Assembly: GCF_002295115.1 (NCBI RefSeq)
Contig: NZ_NSFV01000005.1
Location: 496,001-560,000 of the forward strand
Length of the DNA stretch: 64,000 nt
Direction: 5' to 3'
Source: Mesorhizobium sp. WSM4311
GTDB lineage: Bacteria > Pseudomonadota > Alphaproteobacteria > Rhizobiales > Rhizobiaceae
This document shows, piece by piece, positions 35,940 through 45,657 of the stretch. The position numbers were made by a program, and so were the translations under genes. Below the pieces are notes generated by a model. That model saw only the letters and a program-made list of their open reading frames with translations, was not told the origin of the DNA and searched no databases. Numbering within the stretch: position 1 is the first letter of the stretch; every line of letters begins with the position of its first letter.

Positions 35940-37751
35940 ATGGAAAACAACCGGAACTTCTTCATCACCATCGCGCTGTCGGTGCTGATCCTGACTTTGT
36001 GGCAGGTTTTCTACATGAACCCGCGCGTCGAGCAGCAGCGCGAGGCCGCCAAGATCGAGCAGCAGCGGGTGGAAGAGCAGAAGAAGGCGGCCGAGGCCGC
36101 CAATCCGGGTGCTGGAACACCGGCTCCGGCGCCGGGCACCATTCCCAACGCGCCCGGCGGTGACACCGTCACCGCGGCCGGCCGCGATCAGGCGCTGGCC
36201 GCTTCCAAGCGCGTCAAGATCGACACGCCGAGCCTCGAGGGCTCGATCAACCTGACCGGCGCCCGCCTCGACGACCTCAAGCTCAAGCACTACACCGAGA
36301 CCGTCGACAAGAATTCGCCCGAGATCGAACTGCTCAACCCGCAGGCGCTGCCTACCGGCTATTTCGCCGAGATCGGCTTCGTCGGCAACGACAAGACCGG
36401 CATGGTGCCGGGTGCCGAAACGGTGTGGAATGTCGACGGCAATCCGACGCTGAGCCCGTCGACGCCGGTGACGCTCACCTACACCAATGACAAGGGCCTG
36501 ACCTTCAAGCGCACCTTCTCCGTCGACGCCAACTACATGTTCACGGTCACCGACACGGTGCAGAATTCCGGCACCAGCGCGGTTTCGCTGTTCAACTACG
36601 GCCGCGTCACCCGCTACGACAAGCCTGCCGTCGCCAGCACCTATGTTCTGCATGAGGGCCTGATCGGCTTCACCGGCACCGAAGGCCTGCAGGAACACAA
36701 ATACGCGTCCATCGAGAAGGACAAGCAGTACCAGCCGGGCAAGTCGAGCGACGGCTGGCTCGGCATCACCGACAAATATTGGGCCGTCACGCTTGTGCCG
36801 ACAGAGAAGCAGCCGTTCCAGCCGCGCTATGCCTATTTCGAGGATGGCCGCCACCGTTATCAGTCCGACTTCCTGACCGACGCGATCAATGTCGAGGCCG
36901 GCCAGTCGGCGACCGTCGAGACCGAGGTCTTCGCCGGCGCCAAGGAAGTCGCCAAGATCAACGCCTATGCCGAAGAGCGCCACATCAAGCGGTTCGACCT
37001 TCTGATCGACTGGGGTTGGTTCCACTTCATCACCAAGCCGATGTTCTGGCTGATCGACACGCTCTACAAATTCCTCGGCAATTTCGGCCTGGCGATCCTC
37101 GCCACCACCGTCATCGTCAAGGCCATCTTCTTTCCGCTCGCCAACAAGTCCTACGCGTCGATGGCGAACATGAAGAAGGTGCAGCCCAAGATGCTGGAGA
37201 TCCGCGAGAAATACGCGGACGACAAGATGAAGCAGCAGCAGGCGATGATGGAGCTGTACAAGACCGAGAAGATCAATCCGCTTGCCGGTTGCTGGCCGGT
37301 GGCGCTGCAGATCCCGGTCTTCTTCTCGCTCTACAAGGTGCTCTACATCACCATCGAGATGCGCCATGCGCCGTTCTTCGGCTGGATCCAGGATCTGGCG
37401 GCGCCCGACCCGACGTCGATCTTCAACCTGTTCGGCCTGGTCCCGGTCACGCTGCCGCACATGCTGATGATCGGTGTTTGGCCGCTGATCATGGGCGTCA
37501 CCATGTTCCTGCAGATGCGCATGAACCCGACGCCGCCGGATCCGACGCAGGCCGCGATCTTCACCTGGATGCCTGTTATCTTCACCTTCATGATGGCGGG
37601 CTTCCCGGCCGGCCTCGTCATCTACTGGGCCTGGAACAACACGCTGTCGATCCTCCAGCAGGGTGTGATCATGAAGCGCCAGGGCGCCAAGATCGAGCTA
37701 TGGGACAATCTGATGGCACTGTTCAAAAAGAAACCGTCGCCGGCGGAATAA
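35940..37751 (+). CDS. yidC: Membrane protein insertase YidC
   Basis: 603 residues. It has an N-terminal membrane anchor (FFITIALSVLILTLWQVFYMNP), a charged and proline-rich linker, and a periplasmic beta domain (about 70-345). The C-terminal insertase domain carries FGLAILATTVIVKAIFFPLANKSY, MLEIREKYADDKMKQQQAMMELYKTEKINPLAGC and FFSLYKVLYI. It inserts and folds inner-membrane proteins, alone or with SecYEG. It is the last gene of the rpmH operon, followed closely by a rho-independent terminator. Confidence 0.97.
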   Translation: MENNRNFFITIALSVLILTLWQVFYMNPRVEQQREAAKIEQQRVEEQKKAAEAANPGAGTPAPAPGTIPNAPGGDTVTAAGRDQALAASKRVKIDTPSLEGSINLTGARLDDLKLKHYTETVDKNSPEIELLNPQALPTGYFAEIGFVGNDKTGMVPGAETVWNVDGNPTLSPSTPVTLTYTNDKGLTFKRTFSVDANYMFTVTDTVQNSGTSAVSLFNYGRVTRYDKPAVASTYVLHEGLIGFTGTEGLQEHKYASIEKDKQYQPGKSSDGWLGITDKYWAVTLVPTEKQPFQPRYAYFEDGRHRYQSDFLTDAINVEAGQSATVETEVFAGAKEVAKINAYAEERHIKRFDLLIDWGWFHFITKPMFWLIDTLYKFLGNFGLAILATTVIVKAIFFPLANKSYASMANMKKVQPKMLEIREKYADDKMKQQQAMMELYKTEKINPLAGCWPVALQIPVFFSLYKVLYITIEMRHAPFFGWIQDLAAPDPTSIFNLFGLVPVTLPHMLMIGVWPLIMGVTMFLQMRMNPTPPDPTQAAIFTWMPVIFTFMMAGFPAGLVIYWAWNNTLSILQQGVIMKRQGAKIELWDNLMALFKKKPSPAE

Positions 37752-37769
37752 AAGCTCCCCTCTCTCTAA

Positions 37770-37797
37770 AAGCCCGGTTCGTCCGGGCTTTTTCTTT
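37770..37797 (+). terminator. Rho-independent terminator after yidC
   Basis: AAGCCCGG, loop TTCGT, CCGGGCTT followed by TTTCTTT. A perfect 8-base stem, 18 bases after the yidC stop. Confidence 0.9.
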
Positions 37798-37917
37798 GGG
37801 CGGACATTCGTTCACGTTCCCGTGATCGGCGAAACTGCAAGCGGTCGCGGAGCGTGACTGCGTGTGCATTTCCAAAGGCTATCAATTCCGATCAGCCCTC
37901 ACCCGGAGGAAGACTAT

Positions 37918-38478
37918 ATGCGCTTGCCGTCGTTCAGGATCATCGCCGTTTCCGCTCTCGTCGCCGGCGTGGCGATTGCCGCCCCCGCCTACGCCAAGAA
38001 CCCTGTTGTCGGCGGGGCGCCGATGTACACCACCAAGAACATCGTCGAGAACGCCGTCAATTCGAAGGACCACACCACGCTCGTCGCCGCCGTCAAGGCC
38101 GCCGGCCTGGTCGACACGCTGCAGGGCGCCGGCCCGTTCACCGTCTTCGCGCCGACCAATGAGGCCTTCGCGGCACTTCCGGCCGGCACGGTCGATACGC
38201 TGCTCAAGCCCGAGAGCAAGGACAAGCTGACCAAGGTGCTGACCGCGCATGTCGTGGCCGGCAAGATTTCAGGCGCCGAGATGATGAAGCAAGCCAAGGC
38301 GATGGGCGGCAAATACGAGATGAAGACCGTCTCCGGCGACACGCTGACCGCCGAGGTCAAGAAGGGCAAGCTCTACATCGTGGACGAGTCCGGCGGCGAG
38401 GCGAAGGTGACCATCGCCGACGTCAACCAGTCGAACGGCGTCATCCATGTCGTCAACAAGGTGCTGTTGCCGAAGTAG
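37918..38478 (+). CDS. Secreted fasciclin-domain protein (copy 1)
   Basis: 186 residues with a signal peptide (cleavage near APAYAK). One FAS1 domain fills the mature part: NIVENAVNSKDHTTLVAAVK, GPFTVFAPTNEAFAALP, TVDTLLKP and the C-terminal NGVIHVVNKVLLPK. FAS1 proteins are extracellular or periplasmic adhesion-type proteins; rhizobial members have been linked to symbiosis and surface attachment. GGAGGAAG sets the start at 37918. A near-identical FAS1 core is encoded at 44,875-45,432 beside a sigma/anti-sigma pair. Confidence 0.93.
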   Translation: MRLPSFRIIAVSALVAGVAIAAPAYAKNPVVGGAPMYTTKNIVENAVNSKDHTTLVAAVKAAGLVDTLQGAGPFTVFAPTNEAFAALPAGTVDTLLKPESKDKLTKVLTAHVVAGKISGAEMMKQAKAMGGKYEMKTVSGDTLTAEVKKGKLYIVDESGGEAKVTIADVNQSNGVIHVVNKVLLPK

Positions 38479-38587
38479 CGGCTTCCGGCGAAAGGGGGCA
38501 GTGGCAGGTCGTTGGGGCTTTCTTGGCCTGCCATCCCCGCCTCATGACGAGGTGCCAAGTTTCTTGGGGAAGTCGTAATCGGCGAGG

Positions 38588-38628
38588 CCGGGGTCCTGTA
38601 GTCACTCACAGGGCCCCGGTTTCTTTTT
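38588..38628 (+). terminator. Rho-independent terminator after fasciclin gene 1
   Basis: CCGGGGTCCTG, a 10-base loop, CAGGGCCCCGG (one G-T pair), then TTTCTTTTTG. It lies about 110 bases after the stop. The rest of the gap to the next gene (38,629-38,877) shows no gene or repeat I can identify. Confidence 0.85.
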
Positions 38629-38877
38629 GCGTACCTTGAAGACGCTGGTCTTCAGCGATCGAACATCAACCGTTTCCGGCGCATCATTCCATCACGGCAC
38701 GATGGTCGAGCTTGGCCGGCGTGCCTGGCTTGCGCAGCAAGAGCGGCAACACATGAGCCTGGCACGCACGGAAGACTCGCTCCCCGGCCGATTGGTGCTA
38801 TAGGGCGGATCACGTTATTTTGACCAGGCGCCTCCGGCAGCGGACGCGCCTGTCTGCCAATTCCCGGACGAACCGAC

Positions 38878-39516
38878 ATGGACGGACCCAACCCCCACAT
38901 CAAGCACCCGATCCCGATGCACACGCGCGTCGGCTTCCTGAAGCCGCTGGTGACGGAGCCGAACATCGAGATCGGCGACTTCACCTATTATGACGACCCG
39001 GACGGACCGGACAAATTCGCGCAGAAATGCGTGCTGCACCACTATCCCTTCATCGGCGACAAGCTCATCATCGGCAAGTTCTGCGCCATCGCCGAAGGCG
39101 CGCGCTTCATCATGAACGGCGCCAACCACGCAATGTCCGGCTTTTCCACCTATCCGTTCAACATTTTCGGCCATGGCTGGGAACAGGGTTTTGACCCGGC
39201 GACATGGTCGAAGGAGGTGCGCGGCGACACGGTGGTCGGCAGCGATGTCTGGATCGGCATGGAGGCGGTTATCCTGCCCGGCGTGGAAATCGGCCATGGC
39301 GCCATCATCGCCGCCAAATCGGTTGTGACGCACGATGTGCCGCCCTATGCCATTGTCGCCGGCAATGCCGCCAAGGTGGTGAAGATGCGTTTCGACGACA
39401 GGACGATCAGGCGTTTGCTGGCACTGGCATGGTGGCATTGGCCGGTGGACAAGATCGGCCGCAACCTCGATGCCATCAGGGGCGCCAACATCTCTCTTCT
39501 GGAGGCAGCAGCTTGA
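38878..39516 (+). CDS. CatB/Vat-type O-acetyltransferase (left-handed beta helix)
   Basis: 212 residues of hexapeptide-repeat type. Features of the xenobiotic acetyltransferase group are [34 protein letters not shown] (catalytic His), [41 protein letters not shown] and [17 protein letters not shown]. Relatives acetylate streptogramin A, chloramphenicol or sugars with acetyl-CoA; chromosomal copies often have no proven resistance role. Its stop overlaps the engB start, so the two are translationally coupled. Confidence 0.88.
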   Translation: MDGPNPHIKHPIPMHTRVGFLKPLVTEPNIEIGDFTYYDDPDGPDKFAQKCVLHHYPFIGDKLIIGKFCAIAEGARFIMNGANHAMSGFSTYPFNIFGHGWEQGFDPATWSKEVRGDTVVGSDVWIGMEAVILPGVEIGHGAIIAAKSVVTHDVPPYAIVAGNAAKVVKMRFDDRTIRRLLALAWWHWPVDKIGRNLDAIRGANISLLEAAA

Positions 39517-40172
39517 ACGCTCTGAACAGCACTGTGATCACCACCGACCTGTTCACGCGCGGGTGGATCTTCATCCGCGGCGTGCCGGCCATGAAGTTCC
39601 TGCCGCCGGAAGGGCCGCCGGAAATCGCCTTTGCCGGCCGCTCCAATGTCGGCAAATCGTCGCTGATCAACGCGCTGGTCAACCAGAAAGGGCTGGCGCG
39701 CACCTCCAACACGCCGGGGCGCACGCAGGAATTGAATTATTTCGTGCCGGACGGATTTTCGGGCGAGGGCGCCGACCTGCCGCCGATGGCACTGGTCGAC
39801 ATGCCGGGCTACGGCTACGCCACCGCGCCCAAGGAGAAGGTCGACGAGTGGACCAAGTTGGTCTTCGACTATCTCAAGGGCCGGGTGACGCTGAAGCGGG
39901 TCTATGTGCTGATCGATGCCCGCCACGGCATCAAGGCCAAGGACGACGAGGTGCTGTCGCTGCTCGACAAGGCGGCGGTGTCCTACCAGATCGTGCTGAC
40001 CAAGACCGACAAGATCAAGGTCGCCGGCGTACCGCGGCTGATCGAGGAGACGCTGCAAAAGATCAAGAAACGGCCGGCGGCGTTTCCGTTCGTCCTGGCG
40101 ACGTCATCGGAAAAGGGCGAGGGGCTGGAGGAATTGCAGGCCGCGATCGTGCTTGCCGCTAATGGCGGCTAG
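39513..40172 (+). CDS. engB: Ribosome biogenesis GTP-binding protein EngB/YihA
   Basis: 219 residues. G1 is [16 protein letters not shown]2 region [17 protein letters not shown]3 [10 protein letters not shown]4 TKTDK, and G5 ATSSEKGEG. It is an essential GTPase for 50S subunit assembly. No ATG fits; TTG 39513 overlaps the previous stop as TTGA and has GGAGG about 8 bases upstream. A palindromic repeat starts right after its stop. Confidence 0.94.
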   Translation: MNALNSTVITTDLFTRGWIFIRGVPAMKFLPPEGPPEIAFAGRSNVGKSSLINALVNQKGLARTSNTPGRTQELNYFVPDGFSGEGADLPPMALVDMPGYGYATAPKEKVDEWTKLVFDYLKGRVTLKRVYVLIDARHGIKAKDDEVLSLLDKAAVSYQIVLTKTDKIKVAGVPRLIEETLQKIKKRPAAFPFVLATSSEKGEGLEELQAAIVLAANGG

Positions 40173-40173
40173 G

Positions 40174-40216
40174 GCAATTCCAGGAAAAGTGCGAGCGGTT
40201 TTCCCTTGGGAATTGC
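40174..40216 (+). repeat. Palindromic intergenic repeat, family A copy 1
   Basis: Arms GCAATTC/GAATTGC enclose AGGAAAAGTGCGAGCGGTTT. The family core AAAAGTG-N(2-3)-GCGGTTTT recurs at 43,989, 48,639, 59,860 (with AAACGTG) and, inverted, 61,731, each time with different arms. Confidence 0.8.
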
Positions 40217-40230
40217 GTCAAAACAGTGAG

Positions 40231-41004
40231 TTAGAGCGGTTCGCCGTTTCCATGAAACGGTGAAACGCTCTGGGCCTTTGCCTCCAGCGCTATCATCTGG
40301 TGGCTTTCTTCCTCGGCGAGCCGTTCGGTGCCGTAGTTCTTCAGGAACATGCCGACGCCCGACCTGACGATGTGGTCGATCTCTTCGTCGCTCGGAGCCT
40401 TGGTGCGGTAGGCGAAGATGCACTGCCGGAAGAGGCCGGCCAGGCACAGTTCGGTGAACTGGTAGGCGGCAAGATCGACATCGTCGATCTTGAGCAGGCC
40501 GCGTTCGATGGCGGCATTGAGAAACTCCACCACCTTGTCATGGCCGCGTTTGGGGCCGCGTTCGTAGAACCGCGCGCCCATGTCGGGGATCCTGTCGGAG
40601 GCGCCGATCACCGTGCGCTGCGCCTGGATGACCTTGGCCGAGGTGATCTTCATCGACAGCACCGTGCCGAACTTCACCAGCGTCTGGCGCAGATCGTCGG
40701 CGCGGTCGAGCATGTCGTACATGTTCTTGAAGATGGTGCCGCGCTCTTCTTCGATCAGCGCCTCGAACAGCTCTTCCTTGTTGGCGAAGTAGACATAGAT
40801 GGTGCCCTTCGACACGCCCGCTTCGCGCGTGATGTCGTTCATCGAGGCGGCCTCGAAGCCCTTGTCTATGAAGACACGGCGGGCGCCATCGATGATCTGG
40901 CTGCGCTTGACCGGGTCCTGTCCGGCCGCCGGCCTGCCACGGCGCAGGCTCTCCAGCAGATCGCCGCATTTGTCGTTTTCGACGTCGGGCGTTGTCTCGG
41001 CCAT
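40231..41004 (-). CDS. TetR family repressor of the emrAB efflux operon
   Basis: 257 residues. A TetR HTH occupies about 35-80: IIDGARRVFIDKGFEAASMN, then DITREAGVSKGTIYVYFANKEELFEALI. The ligand domain resembles the TetR_C group (GASDRIPDMGARFYERGPKRG). GAGGTG precedes ATG 41004. It is divergent from emrA, and two matching palindromes lie between them, so it very likely represses both directions and is released by a toxic ligand. Its C-terminal residues come from a palindromic repeat. Confidence 0.9.
   Translation of the reverse strand: MAETTPDVENDKCGDLLESLRRGRPAAGQDPVKRSQIIDGARRVFIDKGFEAASMNDITREAGVSKGTIYVYFANKEELFEALIEEERGTIFKNMYDMLDRADDLRQTLVKFGTVLSMKITSAKVIQAQRTVIGASDRIPDMGARFYERGPKRGHDKVVEFLNAAIERGLLKIDDVDLAAYQFTELCLAGLFRQCIFAYRTKAPSDEEIDHIVRSGVGMFLKNYGTERLAEEESHQMIALEAKAQSVSPFHGNGEPL
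40233..40271. repeat. Palindromic repeat forming the 3' end of the TetR gene
   Basis: AGAGCGGTTCGCCGTTTC, CATG, then GAAACGGTGAAACGCTCT: an imperfect inverted repeat. It encodes the last 13 residues of the TetR protein (about PFHGNGEPL) and its stop. Confidence 0.65.
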
Positions 41005-41029
41005 AAAAGTCACACCTCGAAAATAATTC

Positions 41030-41043
41030 GAACCAACCGGTTC
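41030..41043. promoter_or_regulatory. TetR operator 1
   Basis: GAACCAACCGGTTC, an inverted repeat with GAACC/GGTTC arms, 26 bases before the TetR start. It is nearly identical to the site 64 bases further on. Confidence 0.7.
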
Positions 41044-41093
41044 GATTGCCTCTTGATATGGTCCTCTTTTCACGCTATGTCAACGGCCGGATC

Positions 41094-41107
41094 GAACCGA
41101 ACGGTTC
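41094..41107. promoter_or_regulatory. TetR operator 2
   Basis: GAACCGAACGGTTC, with 6-base arms GAACCG/CGGTTC around AA, 26 bases before the emrA start. Together with operator 1 it places one site at equal distance from each divergent gene. Confidence 0.75.
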
Positions 41108-41132
41108 AGTATTATTACTTTAGAGAGATGTC

Positions 41133-42320
41133 ATGTCCTCGAACGCGCCCAGCACTGCCGAAGTCCGCCCTTTCCCCAACGCCAAGGTCGCTCCGGCGAC
41201 GGAAGCACCGGAAATTCCCGTCCTGCCGGTGGCACCGCCGCCGGCGGCTGAAGCTCCGGCCAAGAAGAAGCGCTCGGTGCGCTCCTTCCTGCTGCCGATC
41301 ATCGGCCTTGCCCTCCTGAGCGGCGGCGCATGGTACGGCTATGACTACTGGACCACGGGCCGTTTCATGATCTCGACCGACGATGCCTATGTCCAGGCCG
41401 ACATGGCGTTCGTTTCGCCCAAGATCTCCGGCTATGTCGACCAGGTCAAGGTCAGCGAGAACCAGCTGGTCAAGGCCGGCGACCCGCTGCTGACGATCGA
41501 CGATGGCGACTACAAGATCGCCGTCGCCCAGACCGAGGCGCAGATCGCCACGCTGGCCAAGACGCTCGACCGCATCGACGCGCAGACCAAGGCAGCACAG
41601 GCGTCCCTGCAACAGGCCCAGGCGCAGAAGGTCGCCGACCGGGCCGCTGCCGACAACGCCGCGCGTGCCCAGCAGCGCGCCGCACAGCTGGTCAAGACCC
41701 ATGTCGGTACGCAGGCGCAACTGGACGACGCGCAGACCGCGCTCGACCAGGCCGATGCAGCGCTGGTTGGCGCCGATGCGCAGATCGCCGCCGCGCAGGC
41801 CAATATCGGCGTGTTCGAGGCGCAGCGCGCCGAGTCCGCGAGCACGCTCGCTTCGCTGCAGCTCAGCCACGACAAGGCCGCGCGCGACCTGTCCTTCACC
41901 GTGCTCAAGGCGCCTTATGACGGCGTCGTCGGCAACCGTTCCGTCGAGCAGGGCGACCTCGTCAGCCCTGGCCAGAAGCTCGCCGTCGTCGTGCCGTTGG
42001 ACAAGCTCTACATCGTCGCCAACTTCAAGGAGACGCAGCTTGCCCGCCTGGTTCCCGGCGAAAAGGTCAACATCTCGGTCGACGCCATAGACGGCCATCC
42101 CATCCAGGGAACCGTCTCGTCGCTCGCTCCGGCCTCGGGCGCGGTCTTCTCGCTGCTGCCGCCGGAAAACGCCACCGGCAACTTCACCAAGGTTGTGCAG
42201 CGCGTCCCGGTCCGCATCGACGTGCCGGCCGATGCCCTGAAGGCCGGCAAGCTGCGTGCTGGCTTGAGCGTTGTCGTCAACGTCGACAGCCGCACCGCAC
42301 CTGCCGCGACGACCAACTAA
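41133..42320 (+). CDS. EmrA-type membrane fusion protein (HlyD family)
   Basis: 395 residues. It has a proline-rich cytoplasmic N terminus, one membrane anchor (FLLPIIGLALLSGGAWYGY), then TDDAYVQADMAFVSPKISGYVDQVKVSENQLVKAGDPLLTID, the typical biotinyl-lipoyl half motif. A long coiled coil (about 135-225) follows, and then LKAPYDGVVGNRSVEQGDLV. EmrA-like adaptors link an inner-membrane MFS pump to an outer-membrane channel. It is co-transcribed with the DHA2 pump downstream and regulated by the divergent TetR protein. Confidence 0.92.
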   Translation: MSSNAPSTAEVRPFPNAKVAPATEAPEIPVLPVAPPPAAEAPAKKKRSVRSFLLPIIGLALLSGGAWYGYDYWTTGRFMISTDDAYVQADMAFVSPKISGYVDQVKVSENQLVKAGDPLLTIDDGDYKIAVAQTEAQIATLAKTLDRIDAQTKAAQASLQQAQAQKVADRAAADNAARAQQRAAQLVKTHVGTQAQLDDAQTALDQADAALVGADAQIAAAQANIGVFEAQRAESASTLASLQLSHDKAARDLSFTVLKAPYDGVVGNRSVEQGDLVSPGQKLAVVVPLDKLYIVANFKETQLARLVPGEKVNISVDAIDGHPIQGTVSSLAPASGAVFSLLPPENATGNFTKVVQRVPVRIDVPADALKAGKLRAGLSVVVNVDSRTAPAATTN

Positions 42321-42392
42321 GCGCTTTCGGAGGGCGGCTCGGCGGCTGATGAAGCGCTGGGCCGCCCGGCCTGCCTCAAGGAGGCCCATGAA

Positions 42393-43988
42393 ATGGCAAC
42401 CGCAACCATCACCGCAGGAGCGCCGCCGGCAAGGCCGGCGGTCCCTGACACCATTTCCACACGCCGCGTCATCGCCTTCCTGGCGATGGTCTTCGGCATG
42501 TTCATGGCGATCCTGGACATCCAGATCGTGTCGGCTTCGCTGGCCGAAATCCAGGCGGGCCTCAGCGCCAGCTCCGACGAAATTCCGTGGGTGCAGACGG
42601 CCTATCTGATCGCCGAGGTGGTCATGATCCCGTTGTCGGGCTTCCTCAGCCGGATGCTGTCGACGCGCGTGCTGTTCACCATCGCCGCTGCCGGCTTCAC
42701 CGCGGCCAGCGCGCTTGCCGCGACCGCCACCAACATCGACCAGATGATTGTCTACCGCGCCGTGCAAGGCTTCATCGGCGGCGGCATGATCCCGAGCGTC
42801 TTTGCCGCGGCCTTTACCATCTTTCCGCCCTCCAAGCGCGCCGTCGTCTCGCCGATGATCGGTCTGGTGGCGACGCTGGCGCCGACCATCGGCCCGACCG
42901 TCGGCGGCTATATCAGTCACGCCTTTTCATGGCACTGGCTGTTCCTGGTCAATGTCGTACCCGGCATCCTGGTGGCGACCGCCGCCTGGTCGCTGATCGA
43001 TTTCGACAAGCCCAATCTCAAGCTGTTCAACAAGTTCGACTGGTGGGGCCTCGCCGGCATGGCGGCCTTCCTCGGCTGCATGGAATATGTGCTGGAAGAG
43101 GGTCCGAACAATGACTGGCTGCAGGACCAGGGTGTGTTCATCTGCGCCATCGTCATGAGCGTCGGCGCGGTGATCTTCTTCTGGCGTGTCTTCACCGCCG
43201 AGGAGCCGATCGTCGATCTCAGGGCCTTCAGCAACGTCAACTTTGCCTTCGGCTCGCTGTTTTCCTTCGTCATCGGCATCGGCCTCTACGGCCTGACCTA
43301 TCTCTATCCGGTCTTCCTCGGCCGTATCCGCGGCTATGATTCGATGATGATCGGCGAGGCGCTGTTCGTCAGCGGCCTGGCGATGTTCGTCACCGCGCCG
43401 ATCTCGGGCATCCTGTCGAGTAAGATGGATTTGCGGCTGATGATGATGATCGGCTTCTTCGGCTTCGCCACCGGCACCTGGTGGATGACGCATCTGACCG
43501 CCGACTGGGATTTCTACGAGTTGCTCATCCCGCAGATCCTGCGCGGCTGTTCGATGATGCTGTGCATGGTGCCGATCAACAACATCGCGCTCGGCACCTT
43601 GCCGCCCGACCGGCTGAAGAACGCGTCCGGCCTGTTCAACCTCACCCGCAACCTCGGCGGTGCCGTGGGCCTTGCCCTCATCAACACCGTGCTGATCGAC
43701 CGCAACGCCTTCCACTATGCGAGGCTGGCCGAGCATGTGCAGTGGGGCAGTGCCGCCGCGCAGACCAAGCTGCAGAACATGACGCTGAACTTCGAGCAGA
43801 CATCAGGCCTCGACGCGGCCGGTGCGGCGATCTCCAAGCTGTCGGGCATGGTCCATCAGCAGGCGGCGCTGCTGTCCTTCATGGACGTGTTCTACATGCT
43901 GACGGTGCTGTTCGCGACGCTCGGCCTGTTCACCATGCTGATCAACAAGCCGGCCGCGCCCAGTGGAGGTGGGGGCGGCGGGCACTAA
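42393..43988 (+). CDS. EmrB-type drug efflux MFS transporter (DHA2 family)
   Basis: 531 residues with 14 membrane segments. Motifs include LDIQIVSASLAEIQAGL (motif D1), SDEIPWVQTAYLIAEVVMIPLSGFLSR and APTIGPTVGGYI (motif C, antiporter). It would export hydrophobic toxins using proton motive force, with the EmrA-like adaptor encoded 72 bases upstream. AAGGAGG lies just ahead of the start. A palindromic repeat and a bidirectional terminator follow. Confidence 0.93.
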   Translation: MATATITAGAPPARPAVPDTISTRRVIAFLAMVFGMFMAILDIQIVSASLAEIQAGLSASSDEIPWVQTAYLIAEVVMIPLSGFLSRMLSTRVLFTIAAAGFTAASALAATATNIDQMIVYRAVQGFIGGGMIPSVFAAAFTIFPPSKRAVVSPMIGLVATLAPTIGPTVGGYISHAFSWHWLFLVNVVPGILVATAAWSLIDFDKPNLKLFNKFDWWGLAGMAAFLGCMEYVLEEGPNNDWLQDQGVFICAIVMSVGAVIFFWRVFTAEEPIVDLRAFSNVNFAFGSLFSFVIGIGLYGLTYLYPVFLGRIRGYDSMMIGEALFVSGLAMFVTAPISGILSSKMDLRLMMMIGFFGFATGTWWMTHLTADWDFYELLIPQILRGCSMMLCMVPINNIALGTLPPDRLKNASGLFNLTRNLGGAVGLALINTVLIDRNAFHYARLAEHVQWGSAAAQTKLQNMTLNFEQTSGLDAAGAAISKLSGMVHQQAALLSFMDVFYMLTVLFATLGLFTMLINKPAAPSGGGGGGH

Positions 43989-44032
43989 GCAATTCCAGGA
44001 AAAGTGTGAAGCGGTTTTCCGTCAGGAATTGC
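43989..44032 (+). repeat. Palindromic intergenic repeat, family A copy 2
   Basis: Arms GCAATTCC/GGAATTGC enclose AAAAGTGTGAAGCGGTTTTC. It is the closest relative of the copy at 40,174, sharing arms and core, and begins at the emrB stop. Confidence 0.85.
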
Positions 44033-44111
44033 GCCAAAACAGAATAACCAACACGTGGGCAGCGGTTTCGGGAAGTTCCTCCAGTCCACGCCCGAAAAGC
44101 TCTGACCGCGC

Positions 44112-44148
44112 AAAAAAACTCCGGGCCGCAAGACCCGGAGTTTTCGTT
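44112..44148. terminator. Bidirectional terminator between emrB and msrB
   Basis: AAAAAACTCCGGG, loop CCGCAAGA, CCCGGAGTTTT. An A-run precedes and a T-run follows the stem, so it can stop transcription from both convergent operons. Confidence 0.9.
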
Positions 44149-44162
44149 TCCGGTCTAACTCG

Positions 44163-44666
<504 letters not shown>

Positions 44667-44874
44667 GACCAGTTCCTCCGGTTGTCCTTTTGCCAAACTA
44701 TACCGCCACGCCAAAATCAAAAGCCGGTGACGGTTGCCCCAAACGACACTCCGCGCCGTTCCATGGTTGACCATGCGCGGCGCGGAGCGTGCGCGTCGAT
44801 TGCGGATCACGGGAGCGGGATGACGCAATCGGCGGAGAGCTCTTGCCGCAGGTTCGTACGCGGCAAGCCCCTTG

Positions 44875-45432
44875 TTACATCTTCGGCAAAAGAACCTTGT
44901 CGATGACGTGGATGACGCCGTTGGACTGCTCGACATCGGCGATCGTCACATTGGCGACATTGCCGTTCTCGTCGGTGACGGTGACCTTGCCGCCCTCGGC
45001 CTTCAGCGACAGCTCGCAGCCGCCGACCGTCTTGACCTTGTGCGTGCCGCCGTCAGCCTTGGCCATCGAGGCCACATCCGCCGCCATCGCCTTGGCGCCG
45101 ATGACATGGCAGGTCAGGACCTTGGTCAGCTTGTCCTTGTTCTCGGGCTTGAGCAGCGTGTCGACCGTGCCGGCCGGCAGTGCCGCGAAGGCCTCGTTGG
45201 TCGGCGCGAAGACGGTGAACGGACCGGCGCCCTGCAGAGTGTCGACCAGGCCGGCGGCCTTGACGGCGGCGACCAGCGTGGTGTGATCCTTCGAATTCAC
45301 GGCATTCTCGACGATGTTCTTCTGGGCATACATGGCGGCGCCGCCAACCATCGGGTTTTCGGCATAGGCCGCGGTGGTAAGAGCGGAAATAGCGATCGTA
45401 CCGGCAAGCAAAAGGGTGGCGTATCTACGCAT
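44875..45432 (-). CDS. Secreted fasciclin-domain protein (copy 2)
   Basis: 185 residues with a signal peptide ending near AAYAEN. Its FAS1 domain is almost identical to copy 1 for about 75 residues (NIVENAVNSKDHTTLVAAVK to LKPE-KDKLTKVLT). The rest has diverged: two cysteines (LTCHVIG and GGCELSL) replace the ISGAEMM segment of copy 1. The start at 45432 (MRRYATLLLAG) follows GAGGAGTTTGAACATC. It lies downstream of a sigma/anti-sigma pair on the same strand and may be its target. Confidence 0.92.
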   Translation of the reverse strand: MRRYATLLLAGTIAISALTTAAYAENPMVGGAAMYAQKNIVENAVNSKDHTTLVAAVKAAGLVDTLQGAGPFTVFAPTNEAFAALPAGTVDTLLKPENKDKLTKVLTCHVIGAKAMAADVASMAKADGGTHKVKTVGGCELSLKAEGGKVTVTDENGNVANVTIADVEQSNGVIHVIDKVLLPKM

Positions 45433-45657
45433 GATGTTCAAACTCCTCGGGTTTCTCTTCCCATTTGTGGGAACGCGAGGAGATACGGAACACAAACGCA
45501 CGAGTTTCAGAATATTCTCAGATTTTTGATTTTTTCGCTCGGGCAAAGAGATCTGCTGGCGTGCCTTCTTGCCGGCACGCACACCTGTTCTAGGCATGTG
45601 TTACATAAGATATATTGGGAACATTCCGGAGACGGCTTCGCTGCGATATGCAGCAGG

